64,000 nucleotides of DNA. Origin: Chondrus crispus. Lineage: Eukaryota; Rhodophyta; Florideophyceae; Gigartinales; Gigartinaceae. The stretch spans positions 65,515 to 129,514 of the forward strand of contig NW_005178479.1 of assembly GCF_000350225.1 (NCBI RefSeq), read 5' to 3'. Both the position numbers and the translations under genes were made by a program. The notes beneath the pieces are model-generated. The model did not search any database and was not told the DNA's origin. It saw nothing but the letters and a program-made list of their open reading frames with translations. Shown piece after piece: positions 31,958 to 44,095 of the stretch (positions are counted from its first letter, which is position 1; each line of letters starts with the position of its first letter).

Positions 31958-34253
31958 TCAAGAAAAAGGAGACGTCCGTCGTGCGGCAAGGATGGAAAAG
32001 AGTAGGGGAGAATAAGAGAAGGAAAATTTGACGTCAAGGGACAATGGGTTAGGAAGGGACGCAGCGGTGCACGGAAAGTGGATAAGAGAAGGGAGACAGT
32101 AACGAGGAAAAGAGAAGGAATGTGGAGAAAAGAAGATGCGACTGCGGCGACGGGGCGTATGAAAAAGAGGAGGAAGTTGATAGGAGACGGAAATGCAATT
32201 TATTTTCGGTGGAACAAAGGGAAGTGTCGACGATGGGACGACACTCTCAGAGGACAATGATCTGAACATGGATCGGCAGGACGCTACCATCGGCAAGGGG
32301 TCAATGGGACGATTTACCCAAGGATATTTTTTTGGAGGTGAGGCGACAAGTTGCGCCAGTAAGCGCAGGTCAACAAGGGACGCTCCTCGAAGAGCCCCCT
32401 CGTTTATTCCGTGGGCACGGAGTAATGTGCGATAAACGCTGGCGGCGCCATCGTTCTTTTTGACGATATCTGAAGAGGACGGGGAGGTCGAACCTCCCCT
32501 GGTCGATTGGACTGCGTCGGCAATTGGTGGCAAGGGGGCAGCAACTGGAACAGCCGCAGAAGAAGGGGGACGAGCTGGGACGTGCACAGGGGGAGACGGA
32601 GCAGAAGGAGCCAAGGGGGTAAGGGACGAAGAATTTCCCTTCCTTTCTGGGGCTGCGCGCACGGACAGACTGTCAGTCCGGCTAGATGACGAGGAGACCT
32701 CTCTCGTCTCTGATAGAGGGTGACACCTGGCCACTGGAGGTGAATAAGACCGCAAAGGGGATTTGACCTCCTCAAACTCGGGGGCTCTCGTCGCCATTAT
32801 CGAAGCATTCACGGGGAGAGTGGGGCCGGCCGGATCGACAGGGAGTGAAGTCGGTGAGACCGGTAGCACAGGGCGAGAATGCAAAGGCTCCCGGGGACAG
32901 AGGTCGCGCTCGCGGGGATCCGCAAGGAAGACGGGCAGTTAAACCGGAACGGGCGTCTGACTCCCATACTGTCGACTCAGATGCGCTTCGTCGCAGGAAC
33001 ATTGCGATCCCGTCCAGGGGTTAAACCAAGCGTAGTCCCCCGCACCACGATGAGCACGACCAAGAGAGAAGGAGGGGCGTTGCCGGACGAATGAACGAGA
33101 GGAATTTTGACGCGGTATCGAGTCTCAATCGACCTCCTCTATTTTATCGAGGAGAGAATGCAGTTCGGTGTCTGCATCAGCGCCCCCCAGGGGAATCGAA
33201 TAATCGAGGCGTCGCATAAGGCTGATGAGCTGGGGAGGCAAGTACCACAACCTCCAACAGTCGTAGGTCTCCCACAGGAGGGTCACTGCCACTTGGGTAC
33301 ACCACTCTGTGAGGAAGACTACCCAAAGGCCGTGTCGAGGGTCACGTAAATACCTTCCGTATTACGTGTACACGGGGCCGAGCTCAGCCCAGAAGCCTTG
33401 GCAGACCTCCAATTGGCTCCACCACGACGGAATACGCTGGTAACGATTCGCGAAATGGGACCTCGAGATTTCGCGCGCCTCCAACATCTGGTAGGCCACA
33501 AAATAACCAGTGTCAGACCGAATACGGCGTTCGAAGCGCACTGTATGCTGGAAGAAGGGGATGGTACCCCGCTTGATAAGTCGGAAATTAGCCGGAATTA
33601 TGGCGTTGGTCCACATCATAGCGTCGCCCGAGACGGTCCGTTGGTTGAACCAAAGGCGGTTAGCTTCACGAGGAGGGTTATCGGGGGTCCAGGCCAGCAT
33701 GTTGTCGAGGTAAGACCGCTCGCCCTCGGTGCGAAATTGCCACGTGTCACAACCGAATTCCTCAGGGATGAGATCCTGCGTCAATGGCAGCTCAAGCCTG
33801 TCACACACAGCGGTCATGAAGCGGGTCGATAACACCGCACGACCACGAGGAGGAGTGTGACACAGAATGGAGGGAGGAATGGCGATGCGAGCCAACCAAT
33901 CGTAAGACCGAATGGCTTGAAGGGGGATTTGTCCTGGAAGCATCGGCGAACGAGTAAGCAATGTCATCGAAGGCGCACACACCGATCACTGAGAACCATT
34001 TAGCGAAAGCAAAGAGCTCAGGATTAAGGCGCATGGCCTTATCGTGGAGCTCCGACGCAGCAGGGTATCGTCGCGAGGACGGAGTGTCAGGACCGGAATC
34101 GATGTGGGCAACAGGGACGGCATGTGGGGAATCAGGGGGTAATCGAGGGATGGAAGGAAGACTTAGAGGGTCGTGGGAAGTGGAAGAAAAGCCCACACCG
34201 GGGCGCTTGCGTTTGGTACCACCACTCGAGTGGCTTGGGGATGAAGGAAACAT
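31958..34253 (-). pseudogene. Antisense accessory gene of element C, decayed homologue of the element B antisense gene
   Basis: On the minus strand the N-terminal part is open from 34253 (ELHDKAMRLNPELFAFAKWF), the frame shifts between 33982 and 33801, the central part runs to TAA at 33362-33364 and, read through, remains alignable to about 33137, then a third frame covers 32884-31958. Blocks match the protein at 8303-9979: IPEEFGCDTWQFRTEGERSY with LPRSWDMDTWAYRSDADRGY; RFERRIRSDTGYFVAY with KFERRMRNRMGVFVAY; after the stop, VFLTEW with IFLSEW and MRRLDYSIPLGG with LRRLDLSHVLGG. Product and role unknown. The position (antisense, between pol and the 3' LTR) is the same as in B. Confidence 0.75.
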
Positions 34254-34364
34254 GGGGCCCGTCTTGCTCTTGCACTTTCACCGGATATCGGATGCGGTGG
34301 TGTGGGGTTATGAGAGAAACGGCGAGGAGATTATACGATGGCGGAGTGGCGTACAAGAGCGCTC

Positions 34365-34374
34365 GGAAGGGGGA
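34365..34374 (+). other. Polypurine tract of element C
   Basis: GGAAGGGGGA lies two bases before the 3' LTR. Confidence 0.7.
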
Positions 34375-34376
34375 TA

Positions 34377-35512
34377 TGTAGTGCAATACGCACCTGAAAA
34401 GGGGGGTGAAAAGAAAGGAAAATATTTTGGATATAACAAATAGTCCTGGTTGGAGGACACACGTGTGAATAATTGCACAGTTTTAATTTTTAATTATTTT
34501 ATTTTATTTAGTTAATTAGTTAGCATTAATTTTGCTGACATTAGATTAGATTTAGGATCTAGCGCCGCGAGCTACTGTAGTGGCTCCGGCGGGGCGATAT
34601 ATACCTTAGCCCTCTGACCACCAAGTCAGTAAAGGTAACCCGAGTTGCCAGAGTTGAATATCGCCTTGGTCGAAGTCCGTCTTTCCCAAGACGCTCCCTT
34701 TTACCACAGATTACGTTATCCTTTGCGCTCGGGGGTTCCCTTTTCCTTTTCCTTTATTTCATCTATCCTTTTCTATTTCTATTTCTATTTCTATTTCTAT
34801 TTCTATTCCCTTATCTTGTGTTGGTTCCACAGTGCCTGATTGCGATCCGCATTGTGACGACTGGAGTCATCGGGCTCTTGTGTTGGTTCTTTTGTTTGTT
34901 GTTGGTGCCATCGGCTTTGGTTGCGACCGGACCGGTGTAGGTGTCTTGGCCATCGGGCGACACGTGGGTGTAGCGCTGCTACTTGTTTACGACTACCGAC
35001 GGAGGCTGTTGCAACGACGTTTCCCTCGAAGGTCCTGTTGTGTATACAGGACAGTGTTGGTTCCATCGGATACAGGTTGCGACCGTTCCGGCGTCGGTAC
35101 TTTGCCATCGGGCAGTACGGAGGTGTAGCGCTGCTACGTGTTTGCTAATTCCCGACCGGCTGCGTTGCGACGCCCCCGTCGAAGACCTTATCAAGGGCAT
35201 AAGGTGTAACAGGCGCTTCGCGAGCATTGGATTTACGACCCATCGGGCCCGGCTTCCTAATTACCGCCCCGAACTCGCCGAGCAACTGCCTGTACAAGAC
35301 TCTACCACCATCCGTCCCAGGGCGGGCCTCTTCCTTTTGCCCCTCCCCCTATCAGGGACTTGAGCTACTGTGGGCCGCAAACCCACTTAAAGGGAAAGGG
35401 AGAATCGGACACTCCGTAGGGCTGTGCCGTCGGCAACTCTTGTTGGTTGTTGGTTGTGTTGTCGCTGGACCGTTAGACCCTAGTTCCGGCCTGACAGGCA
35501 CATTGCACTACA
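34377..35512 (+). repeat. 3' LTR of element C
   Basis: 1136 bp; differs from the 5' copy by about ten substitutions, one extra TTTCTA unit in the pyrimidine repeat near 34790 and a 7-bp insertion near 35450. TATATA at 34598-34603. Confidence 0.93.
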
Positions 35513-35614
35513 GCCGAAGGACGTGGAAGAGAAGTCGGAACCGGCGCCGGCGGCCCAGGCGGAACGATCTCGCCGAGCCAGGCACGCCGAAGGTGGTCCG
35601 GCGTCATTTGCTTT

Positions 35615-36807
35615 ATGACGTCGAAATTTTACAACGTCCTCGGCTCGATAGCTACGGAGGGAAATGCCTTCAAGCCCCGCACGATCGCCGTTGATACGTG
35701 CTTGGGGTACAATCTGGTGAGGAAGGCCGACCTTCCTCCCGATTGGTCGCGGTACGTCATCCGCGACGCGCCACTGCCACGATTGGCAGGCGCTAATAGC
35801 AACCCGCTTAAGCTCTCGGCCGTCGTACGTCTGGCCGTGCGGGTGGGGAACACGACGTTCCGAATTCCGTTCGTCGTCGCGGACCAGCTCGCCGTGCCGG
35901 TCTGCCTTGGTACGGCCTTCATCGATACACACGTACGAAGTATCGACATCGAAGCTCAACGGCTGGAGCTCCGCCAAGGTTGCTCCGTTGCCATCGTCGA
36001 CGGGAAAGGGGAGCCGACTCCTCCAAATAGGCGGCACGAACGTTAGACAAGCCGGGCTGACGCACGCGACGAAGCCCCGCAGGCTATCCGAATCGCCCGC
36101 TGGGTTACCATCCCCGCGAGGTCGCAGGCCCGTGGGCGCGTTACCACGACGGGGAGGGGCCTCGTGTTTATAGAGCCGAAGCCGTCACTCCAACACAGAC
36201 AGGGAGTGAGGCTGGCGAACGGCGTCGTCGAGGTCCTGCCGAACCAGACCTTCGACGTCATCGTCGCGAACTTTTCGCGACAGGAAAGGCGGCTTCCGAA
36301 GCACACCGTCGTGGGATACGCGAAGCGCAACCCCCTCGCGATCTTGACGCCCGCACGTCGCATCGCCGAGGGGATCGCGCACGCGCTACACCTCACCGAC
36401 TTGACCGATCAAGTCGGAACGGCAGGAGCTGGTCGACCAGGCTCCGCTCAGGGGGCAACCGTTGAGAAGAGAGGAGCCAGTACGGACGGCCGAGCGGCGA
36501 AGTGCCCGCCGCCGGAAGGGGGCACTGCACCCGCCTCTAAAAGGGATCCCGAAAATCCGCCGGAGGATTGGGAAAAAGAAATCGACTTGTCATACATGGA
36601 TGATGACAAGTTCCGGGGCCACGTGCTCGAGATGCTCCGTAAGCACTCGAGTCTGTGGAGCGGGGCGCTCGGAACGATCCGAGCTACCGAACACGGCATT
36701 CCCCTCGAACCGGGTACGAAGCCGATACGTTCAATGCCCTACCGAAAGGGGCCGGCTATGCGTGAGATGGTCGCCAAGGAAGTCAACAAAATGTTGAACG
36801 CAGAGGT
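35615..36807 (+). pseudogene. Protease and pre-RT region of element A pol
   Basis: Aligns with the protease of elements B and C: RTIAVDTCLGYNLVRKADLP stands against ILDTGAGSNFVRANTLP. The active-site DTG is DTC here, so the protease is inactive. A stop at 36044-36046 and frame changes separate it from the next open part (36164-37102), which carries the linker and the start of RT (EHGIPLEPGTKPIRSMPYRKGPA). Confidence 0.8.
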
Positions 36808-38907
36808 ATGGAACCCGCGAGCACCGAGTGGGCGTCCCCCGTGGCGCTCGTACCGAAGAAAGACGGCTCTCTTCGGTTCTGCGTGGACTACCGGCGTCTC
36901 AACGCAGAGACGGCAGCGGACTCGTATCCGCTGCCCCGGATGGACGACTGCATCGATTCGCTCGGAGATGCAGCCGTCTTCACGACGTTGGACTGCAATT
37001 CCGGTTATTGGCAGATCCCCGTCGCTACGGAAGACCAGGACAAGACCACGTTCACTACGCATATGGGAACGTTTCGCCATTTGCGTATGCCGTTCGGGCT
37101 AAAAGGGGCACCGGCCACCTTCCAACGTGCCTTCGACATCATCCTATCTGGCGTCCGATGGCAGATATGCCTCGTCTACCTGGATGATGTCATCGTGTTC
37201 TCCCGTACGCACAGAGAACACGCAAAGCATCTCGACACTGTCTTGAGCTTGTTGAGGAGCGCCGGAATCTCCCTCAAGGTCAAGAAGTGCAGCTTCTTCC
37301 AACCGAAAGTGCACTACCTGGGGCACGTCATTTCCCCAGGTAAGCTGAGCGTCGCCGAAGCGGCGGCGGACGTCTTCAAGACGTTCACGTTTCCGAGGAC
37401 GTTGACGCAGGTGCGTTCGTACCTCGGAGCGTGCAACGTCTACCGCCGCTTCGTGAAGGGGTTCGCGAAAATTGCGCGCCCATTAACGGACATGACGCGC
37501 AAGGACGCGGACCCCAACTTCGACGACCCGACCGAGCTGTAACTTCAAGCGTTCGAAGCGTTGAAGGAGCGGATGATTTCCCCGCCGATCCTAGCATTGC
37601 CGCGGTACGGTCGGCCGTACCTGATCGACACGGATGCTAGTGCCTATCAACTGGGCTGTACGTTGCTCCAGGAACACGAAGGCGTCAACGACTGGCGCCC
37701 CGTGGGGTATTGGTCTTACTCACTGTCCGATAGTGAGCGCAACTACAGCGCCACGGAACGCGAGTGCTTTGCCGTAGTGTGGGCCGTACGCACACTACGC
37801 CCGTACATCGAAGGTACCAAGTTCACCGTCCGGACGGACCATGATACCCTCCGATGGCTTATGTCCCTCACGGAGAGCTTCGGAAGGCTTACCCGGTGGC
37901 GACTGCGGTTGGCGAAATACGACTTCACCTTCCAGTACCGCCCCGAGCGCGTGCACCAGGTGCCCGATGCCCTGTCACGCCTCGTGTCGCCAAGGGTCAC
38001 CGACGACCCTCACCCAGTCGTCGAGGTGGATGACGACATTCCCACCTTCGATGCGGGTACGACCGTCCGTGACATGTCGGACGAGCTAGCGGACCACGTC
38101 TGTACCGCGAGCTGCGATCACAAGGCCGTCCATGTCTTCGTGACAACAAGGAACCAAGCCGGATCGCGAAGATGTTCTCGCGTCCGTACGCACGACGAGC
38201 CGAGGGGCGACGACGAGGCCCCCGCTCTTGAAGGACCCACTTCGTTCTGGGAGGAGAACGACGAGTTCGACGCTGTCGACATCGAGCGCGCCGAACAACC
38301 CGAAGTTGGCGCGCCCGCCTCCACGGTCGCCCCTCCGCAGGACGACCTTCCGGCCCCTCTTACGTTAGAGGAGATAGCCGAAGAGCAACGCGTGGATGAC
38401 TTCTGCCAGACCGTACTGGCACGACAGTCAGAGTCCCGGGACTCCGCGTTCTTCGAGGACCACCACGGGGTGCTCAAACGGAGACACCCCTTCGACCGTG
38501 ACATCGTGCAGGTCGTGGTGCCTCAGACGCTACGGGCTCGGCTGCTTCAGATCTGCCACACACCAACAATCGCGGGGCACCCGGGCCAGAACCGTATGTA
38601 CTTCGCGCTCCGTCGCGAATACTACTGGCCCCATCTCGCAGCAGATGTCGCAGCTACAGTGCGAGGGTGCCAAACATGCGCGATGAACCGTGTTAAGTTG
38701 CGGAAACACCTCAACCGTTTGAAGTTGTTTTTGGCAACACGGCCGCTTGAGAGCCTCGCCATCGACATCTTGGGACCGCTACCCAAGACGAAGGCAGGGA
38801 AACGGTTCCTTCTCGTAATTACGGACCGTTTCACCAAGCTGACTCAAGTTGTGGCACTGCGGACCGTAACCGCGTACACGGTCTCCGTCGCGTTCTGCGA
38901 TGCGTGA
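36808..38907 (+). pseudogene. pol: RT, RNase H and integrase N-terminus of element A
   Basis: RT with CVDYRRLNAETA and VYLDDVIVFSR (about 37180); TAA at 37540-37542; the same region continues from 37561 with RNase H (IDTDASAYQLGCTLL) and the integrase finger (CHTPTIAGHPGQNR ... CQTCAMN), then IDILGPL. A TGA at 38905-38907 stands exactly where elements B and C have Trp in HWVF(V)YG, so it is a TGG-to-TGA change. The piece is clearly homologous to B but more diverged. Confidence 0.88.
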
Positions 38908-39849
38908 GTATTTAAATACGGCGTCCCACGCTCGCTACTGTCGGATAACGGACCGCAGTTTAACGCGAAGTTCTTCCACAGCACGTGCCGTGTCCTGGGA
39001 GTGATGAACTTGTACACTTCAGCGTACCACCCCCAGACGAACGGGCAGGTCGAGCGATACAACCGGACGATCGCTTCTATGTTACGCAATTACGTCGGCG
39101 AACATCAGGACGACTGGGACGTGTACGTGGGGCCGCTCACGTACGCGTACAACTCCCACGTACATCGTACGACGAGTACCACGCCCTTCGAGCTCGTCCT
39201 CAGCCGACCCCCGCCGGAGTTCTCTCTACGTAGTGCCGACGGTGACGCACCCCCGTTCGATAGGCGCAACGCGCGCGGTGAGTTCCTCAAGACGTTGGAC
39301 GACACGATCCAGAAGGCGTACGGGAGCCTGCGCCGGACGCAGGCTCGGTACAAGCGCGACTTCGATAAGCGCGTCAGACGGCTCAAGGCACGTATCAAGC
39401 CAGGGAATTACGTCTAGCTGAACCCCACCGATGGGGCAAAGACGTCTAACAAACTCGCGTCGCCTGCCGTTGGGCCTTACGGGGTACTCGCCAACGACCG
39501 TTGAACCATCACGATCGATCGTGATGGTGTCACCGAGCGCGTCTCCGCAGACCGCTGCGTGTACGCACCACCACCGACGGGCGCGCCACGGGCGAGTACG
39601 ACAACCCCAAGTGACCTTGCCGACAAGGTCACCGAGGGCACGCAGTATGCCGTGGAACGATTACTGCGGCATCGAGCCATGGAGGACGGAACAATCGAGT
39701 TCCTTATCAAGTGGGCGGATTACGACACGCCCACATGGACCGCCCGGACTCACGTTCCGGGGGAGTTGGTGTCTCGTTACGCCCAACGCCTCCGGAGACG
39801 CACCGGCAGGAACCTCACGTCTGACGTGAACGCGGACGTTCACGCTTGA
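38908..39849 (+). pseudogene. pol: Integrase core C-terminal part and chromodomain of element A
   Basis: Carries LLSDNGPQF (second D), YHPQTNGQVERYNRT (catalytic E) and the post-core region, interrupted by TAG at 39415-39417, followed by a frame change and a chromodomain at 39640-39800 (YAVERLLRH ... EFLIKWADYDTPTW) ending with TGA at 39847-39849. Confidence 0.85.
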
Positions 39850-39860
39850 GAGGGGGGCCC
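39826..39860 (+). repeat. Copy 1 of a 35-bp repeat at the end of pol in element A
   Basis: GTGAACGCGGACGTTCAC is itself a hairpin (7-bp arms), followed by GCTTGAGAGGGGGG. The near-identical copy 2 is at 48842-48874, directly before the 3' LTR, so the purine run here resembles a second polypurine tract. Confidence 0.75.
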
Positions 39861-41040
39861 TCAACCGCTTCGCTACGGTTGACGTGAGGACCGCACAGAA
39901 GTCAAGCCGTATTTGACTTCCGAAACCCAAGGACACACGACGTAAAGGCGAGGCAGTACGGACTGCCAGCAAGGATCTCGACCCCGCAGTGACCGACGGT
40001 ACGAGGATGCAGAGCTCGAAGGGAAGTCGAATACCCCTTTCGGAGCTGAAAGGTCGGACACTCCCCCCGAACAGGGTTACCGGACGTTCCGTTAAGTCCG
40101 ATCACCGCGGCGAGGGGAGGTCCGACGACTGAGGCAACCCCAACGGAATCACGAGAGCCCTTGGCATAATAGGACACAATGGCCGAAGAAAGCGGTACCA
40201 CGTACAGTACCCCACGCTGGAGGTTCGTAACGCGAGTGGAGGCCGAACGGCGATCGCCTCCATACGGCACATAAGCCCGGGAACGCGGAAGGGGTTAAGC
40301 AATACGAGGTGTTGCAAGTTGCGGAGAATAGCCGAAACGCGGGGGCGTAGAGACCGAGAGTCACTGTGGCTCGCAAGGATAGGGGTCCCGGATGAGACAC
40401 CGAGCCGCTCCGCCAACGGCCAATACACGAAAATTGGGGCAAGGAGAAATTACACTGTCGTACCCCCACCCCGGTCTCGACAGAACCGGTGGATGAGGTG
40501 AAGAATGAGAAGAAATGGGGACACTTGTCGTACAGTGCGGCAACCACACGCAGCGCACCGCTCGCTCGGTGTCAATCCGCCACCACGGGAATGGAAAAAT
40601 CAACGGAAAATTAATCGGGGGAAAAATCGCAACTCACGTGGGCTAACGTATGCACGTTGGCATACGAGACACGCAATGCCCCGCGGGATGGCCAAACGGA
40701 GCCCGACTCGACCCTTCAGACGGACAGTACAACACCATGAGGGGGACACACTCGGCGAAGGCGCCAACGAAGCAGCGCTCCGAACGCGCAGCTTCCCGGC
40801 GGCACCGTCCGAGATTGGCCGCCGAATGGCGGCGGCGTCGACACCGCCGCTCTACCCCGAAACCAAAAATATTCAGTGGTGGACATTGCCCTGGGCAGAG
40901 GGGTGGCACGGATCGCACGTGCACGGCCCCGAGCGCTTCTCGCACGACCGACACGCCCCGACGAGCGGGATACAAACCACCACCGTCTACTTTGGCGTCG
41001 AACGAATCGACAGCGCCTTTGATGGAGGAACGTCACCGCA
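39850..41040. other. 3' untranslated part of element A, first segment
   Basis: No gene is recognised. No clear remnant of the antisense gene seen in B and C was found here. Confidence 0.4.
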
Positions 41041-41042
41041 CC

Positions 41043-41580
41043 CGCGAAGGCTGCGCCCTCGCCCCGAATGGCGAGGGACGCGAGAGGATTGAAGAAGAAC
41101 GCGCGCTGCGCGCCGCGACCTCGCCTCGAATGGCGAGGGACGCGAAGGACAAGAACCGCCTTCAGGTTTTTGTGCCCCCGCCCCCGAATGGCGAGGGGCG
41201 CCCGAAGGATAAGACGAAGTCCGCACGCTGCGCCCCGCCACCGGACAGCGGAGGGGCGCGCGGACAAGAAGGCGGATGCGGTTCGCGTCGCGCCCTCGCC
41301 ACCGATGGCGAGGGGCGCGCGAAAAAGAAGACGTTCGCCGTGCGGTTGCGCCCCCGCAACCGATGGCGGGGGGCACGCGCGAAGAAGAATAAGTACGTCC
41401 ACGCGTCCGCGCTCTCGCCCCTATGGCCAGGGGCGCGCGCGGGCAAGAAGACGAAGGCCGCTCGCGCTCGCACCCCGCCACCGAAGGCGAGAGGCGCGAG
41501 GCGCGAGCGAGGAAGAAGACGAATGCCGCGCGTTCGCACCCTCGCCCCGATGGCGAGCGGAGCGAGGACGGGGAGCGCTG
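41043..41580. repeat. Hairpin array, left block
   Basis: About eight units spaced roughly 60-70 bp, each with a small palindrome of the type CCCTCGCC...GGCGAGGG separated by about 6 bases, followed by an A/G-rich spacer (GAAGAAGAC-like). Stems vary between units but keep pairing, for example CCCTCGCC/GGCGAGGG, CCCCGCA../..GCGGGG and CCCCGCC/GGCGAGG forms. It continues on the far side of the DIRS element. Confidence 0.8.
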
Positions 41581-42199
41581 CGGGCCGAGCTTGCGAGGCC
41601 CAGGTGTTTCAGATTTCCCGCGAAAACAATTTTTGCCCGAAATTTTGTGTATGACAAAAACATCTTGTCGCGCGACAATAGAATTTCGGGAGATGAGTTT
41701 TCTGTTTTGGTTGGAAAGATCGTGAAGATGCCCTAAGCCCGCCTACCCTCGAACATGTCGCATTCCTGTCCACCCTTTGACTTGTTCGATCTACCAAGTC
41801 ATCCGCTGACGACATTAGTACCCCAGGGAGCCACCCCTTGCCAGTAACCCGACCGCAAGGGTCCTCGATATCGCGAGGATTGCTGATCCGCCGTCCACGG
41901 TTGCCGCAAAGGGGCGCCACTTCATTGCAACTGAGCAAGAGAGGTCCAAATTCAGGTCTGAGACACACTGGATGGGGGCGAAGAGACAGGAGAACAAACT
42001 GGAGATGGGACTCCTGTCTCCTCTTCAGTGGCGAAAGCGAACGGCCGTCGATACCGGGGCGCCCGAGCAGCGAGCATAAGGACAGGGCCATTGGTACGGA
42101 AAGGTGGTTGAAGGAGACGCAGTGGGAATCAAGTCGCGATAGGTCGCGCTGGAGGAGAATTGGGACGCTGTCTCGCGAGAGGCAGAGAGATTTAGTATC

Positions 42200-42206
42200 T
42201 ATATAA
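42200..42206 (+). promoter_or_regulatory. TATA box upstream of the DIRS-type gag ORF
   Basis: TATATAA, 115 bp before the ATG at 42321, in an otherwise GC-richer context. Confidence 0.45.
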
Positions 42207-42320
42207 GCGGACTAGGTTATTCATTCCGTGGGACTTGGGCAGCTTAGCTTCTTCCCTTTTGTTGGTTGTGGTAAGTTGTGCACATTTACGGACGCCGTGT
42301 TTGCGTAAAGCAGTCCAGTC

Positions 42321-44095
42321 ATGTCCTACATTTTTCACACTGAGGCACCCCCCGATGCTGTCACTAAGCTGGGGTTGCTGGAAGAAGCTGAGCTCCTCTC
42401 CTATTTTCGTTCTCTACCTTGGGGTACCTTCCTTGATGAGCACCTGCGAGCTCTCCCACTGACAGAGCTTAAATCTCTGACTACTGCAGTCTTGAGTGCG
42501 CTGGGTACTCAACATGAAGGGGGTCCCTTCGAGAGTGACTCGTCCTCAGTGGATGAGCTCGTGGAGATCCTCCGCATTATCTACACGATTCACTCCGCCA
42601 AACCCAGGGGGTTATCAGCGATAGTATTTGATATCAAGCGTGTTTGGTCTGCTCGCGTCGAAGACATTGCGGGAAGGAGAGCTGTCGGGCGAGCTCTCTC
42701 TGCCGTGTTCATTAAGGAAGCCAATCACAACCTTTGTAAGTCCCTTGGGCGCGAATTAGACTCTCTTGGCCTAAAGTGCAACGAGGTGCCGACGACGCAG
42801 GGAACCCCGCAAAGATTCTACACATCATCCATCCGAAAGGCGGAGATCGTCAAGAGGCTACTCGCTTTCTGGGCTAACTGTGTTCCTGAAACCACGGCCG
42901 AGGGATTCATTGTACGCCATTGGGGAATGAATCGCCCTTCCCTCATCACTGCTTTCAGGAAGCAGTGGACGGCAGATCTCCTGGCGGATGTGGACACGGC
43001 TGAACTGAAAGACCTCGCGCAATTCATGGGGAAGGCGGGGACGCCCATTTCTCCCTCCAGTTCTGGGGCGAGGATATACCTTGAGAAATTGATAACAAAG
43101 GACCCAGATTCTGATTCCGAGGCCGATGACGTGGCAGTCCCGAAGATATCTACGTCGCAGTCAGCTGGTTCCAAGGTACGGTCCGCTCGTGCTGGCAGGA
43201 AGAAGAACGNNNNNNNNNNNNNNNNNNNNNNNNNNNNNNNNNNNNNNNNNNNNNNNNNNNNNNNNNNNNNNNNNNNNNNNNNNNNNNNNNNNNNNNNNNN
43301 NNNNNNNNNGGGATCTTCTTCGCGAAGAAGATCCCGCTGGTAAGCTCTGATAGCTCTTCTGAAGAGTCTGAAGGTGACATTTCTTCTGATAGTTCAGACT
43401 CTGAGGATGATTCGCACCGAGTCTCCGAGATGAAATCGCGTCGCAATGTATCCGGTCTCCATCTGGGGTTTCGCGGCCTCCCAAAGCGCATGGCGCAGGT
43501 CCTAGTACAAGGAGGCAGGGACTTCGAGGTTCTCTTCGACCCACTTCAAGTCGAGGTGACAACTGTAAAGGAGCTCCGCTTACTGTTCCGCTACTTCAAA
43601 GCGAATCAGATGCTAACCTCGCTGCTTTGTCGCGCGAACGGACTCGACGAGGATCCGTCCAAGTGCCTCAGTCAGTTGCAAGAGGCCCCCGTCTACATCG
43701 TCCGCCCGGAGTACCGTATCGAAACCCAGCTCTCTTTCCCCCCAGCCACACGCCGGGCACCGATGGAGATTCGCAGATGGCTGACCCACGGGTCGATCAT
43801 CCCCTGGGTGGAGAAGCTTCAGTCAAAGGCAGGTCCAGTGGAACGGGACAATGCAGACGGGTACCTGGCCCGCGAGATCATGGTAGTGGGAATGGTTCTC
43901 GCGTCTCTGTTAGACGAGTGCCATCCAAGGATAGTAGTCTATCTCGCTGGGGTCGAGCGATTGGTTCGTCGCCTTCTGGTAATCGAGAGAGCACTGACAA
44001 TGGACCGAAAGGAGCGAGGAGCCTTCTACGAAAAACAACTCAGCTTCATGGGGATCGGAGGGGGGGCACTGCCGGCTACGGCAGAGCTCCTATAA
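42321..44095 (+). CDS. gag-like ORF1 of the DIRS-type element (contains an assembly gap)
   Basis: Open from ATG 42321 to the gap at 43210-43309 and again from 43310 to TAA/TAG-type stop at 44095; the two halves are in different phases, which a 100-N placeholder explains. The first half has a helical region and ends in an acidic then basic tail (DPDSDSEADD, RSARAGRKKN). After the gap comes a Ser/Asp/Glu-rich stretch (SSDSSSEESEGDISSDSS) and a globular C-terminus with LLFRYFKANQMLTSLLCRA. I recognise no enzymatic motif. It is placed as Gag by position before RT. Translation of RT probably depends on the overlap with 43627-44835. Confidence 0.6.
43210..43309. other. Assembly gap (100 N) in ORF1 of the DIRS-type element
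   Basis: Exactly 100 N, unknown true size. It falls in the low-complexity acidic/basic part of the ORF. Confidence 0.98.

Larger units (their letters stand above)
19932..35512 (+). mobile_element. Element C: Ty3/gypsy chromovirus, plus strand, 15.6 kb including a solo LTR
   Basis: Direct LTRs 19932-21053 (1122 bp) and 34377-35512 (1136 bp), flanked by GCCGA at 19927-19931 and 35513-35517. Order: LTR, primer-binding site 21058-21075, gag ORFs (21147-23428), protease-RT-RNase H-integrase-chromodomain (23155-27862, several lesions), about 6.5 kb of 3' sequence holding a decayed antisense gene and a solo LTR of family D (30333-31354), polypurine tract 34365-34374, LTR. The LTRs differ by roughly ten substitutions and three small indels by eye (about 1%), between B and A in age. 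Confidence 0.93.

Noticed and set aside
38905-38907. TGA read as Trp (altered genetic code), because it aligns with Trp in B and C and other TGA stops interrupt gag and the DIRS RT
   Set aside because: Host genes in the window use TGG for Trp and the hydrolase ends in TGA; simple TGG-to-TGA mutation in dead elements is enough.
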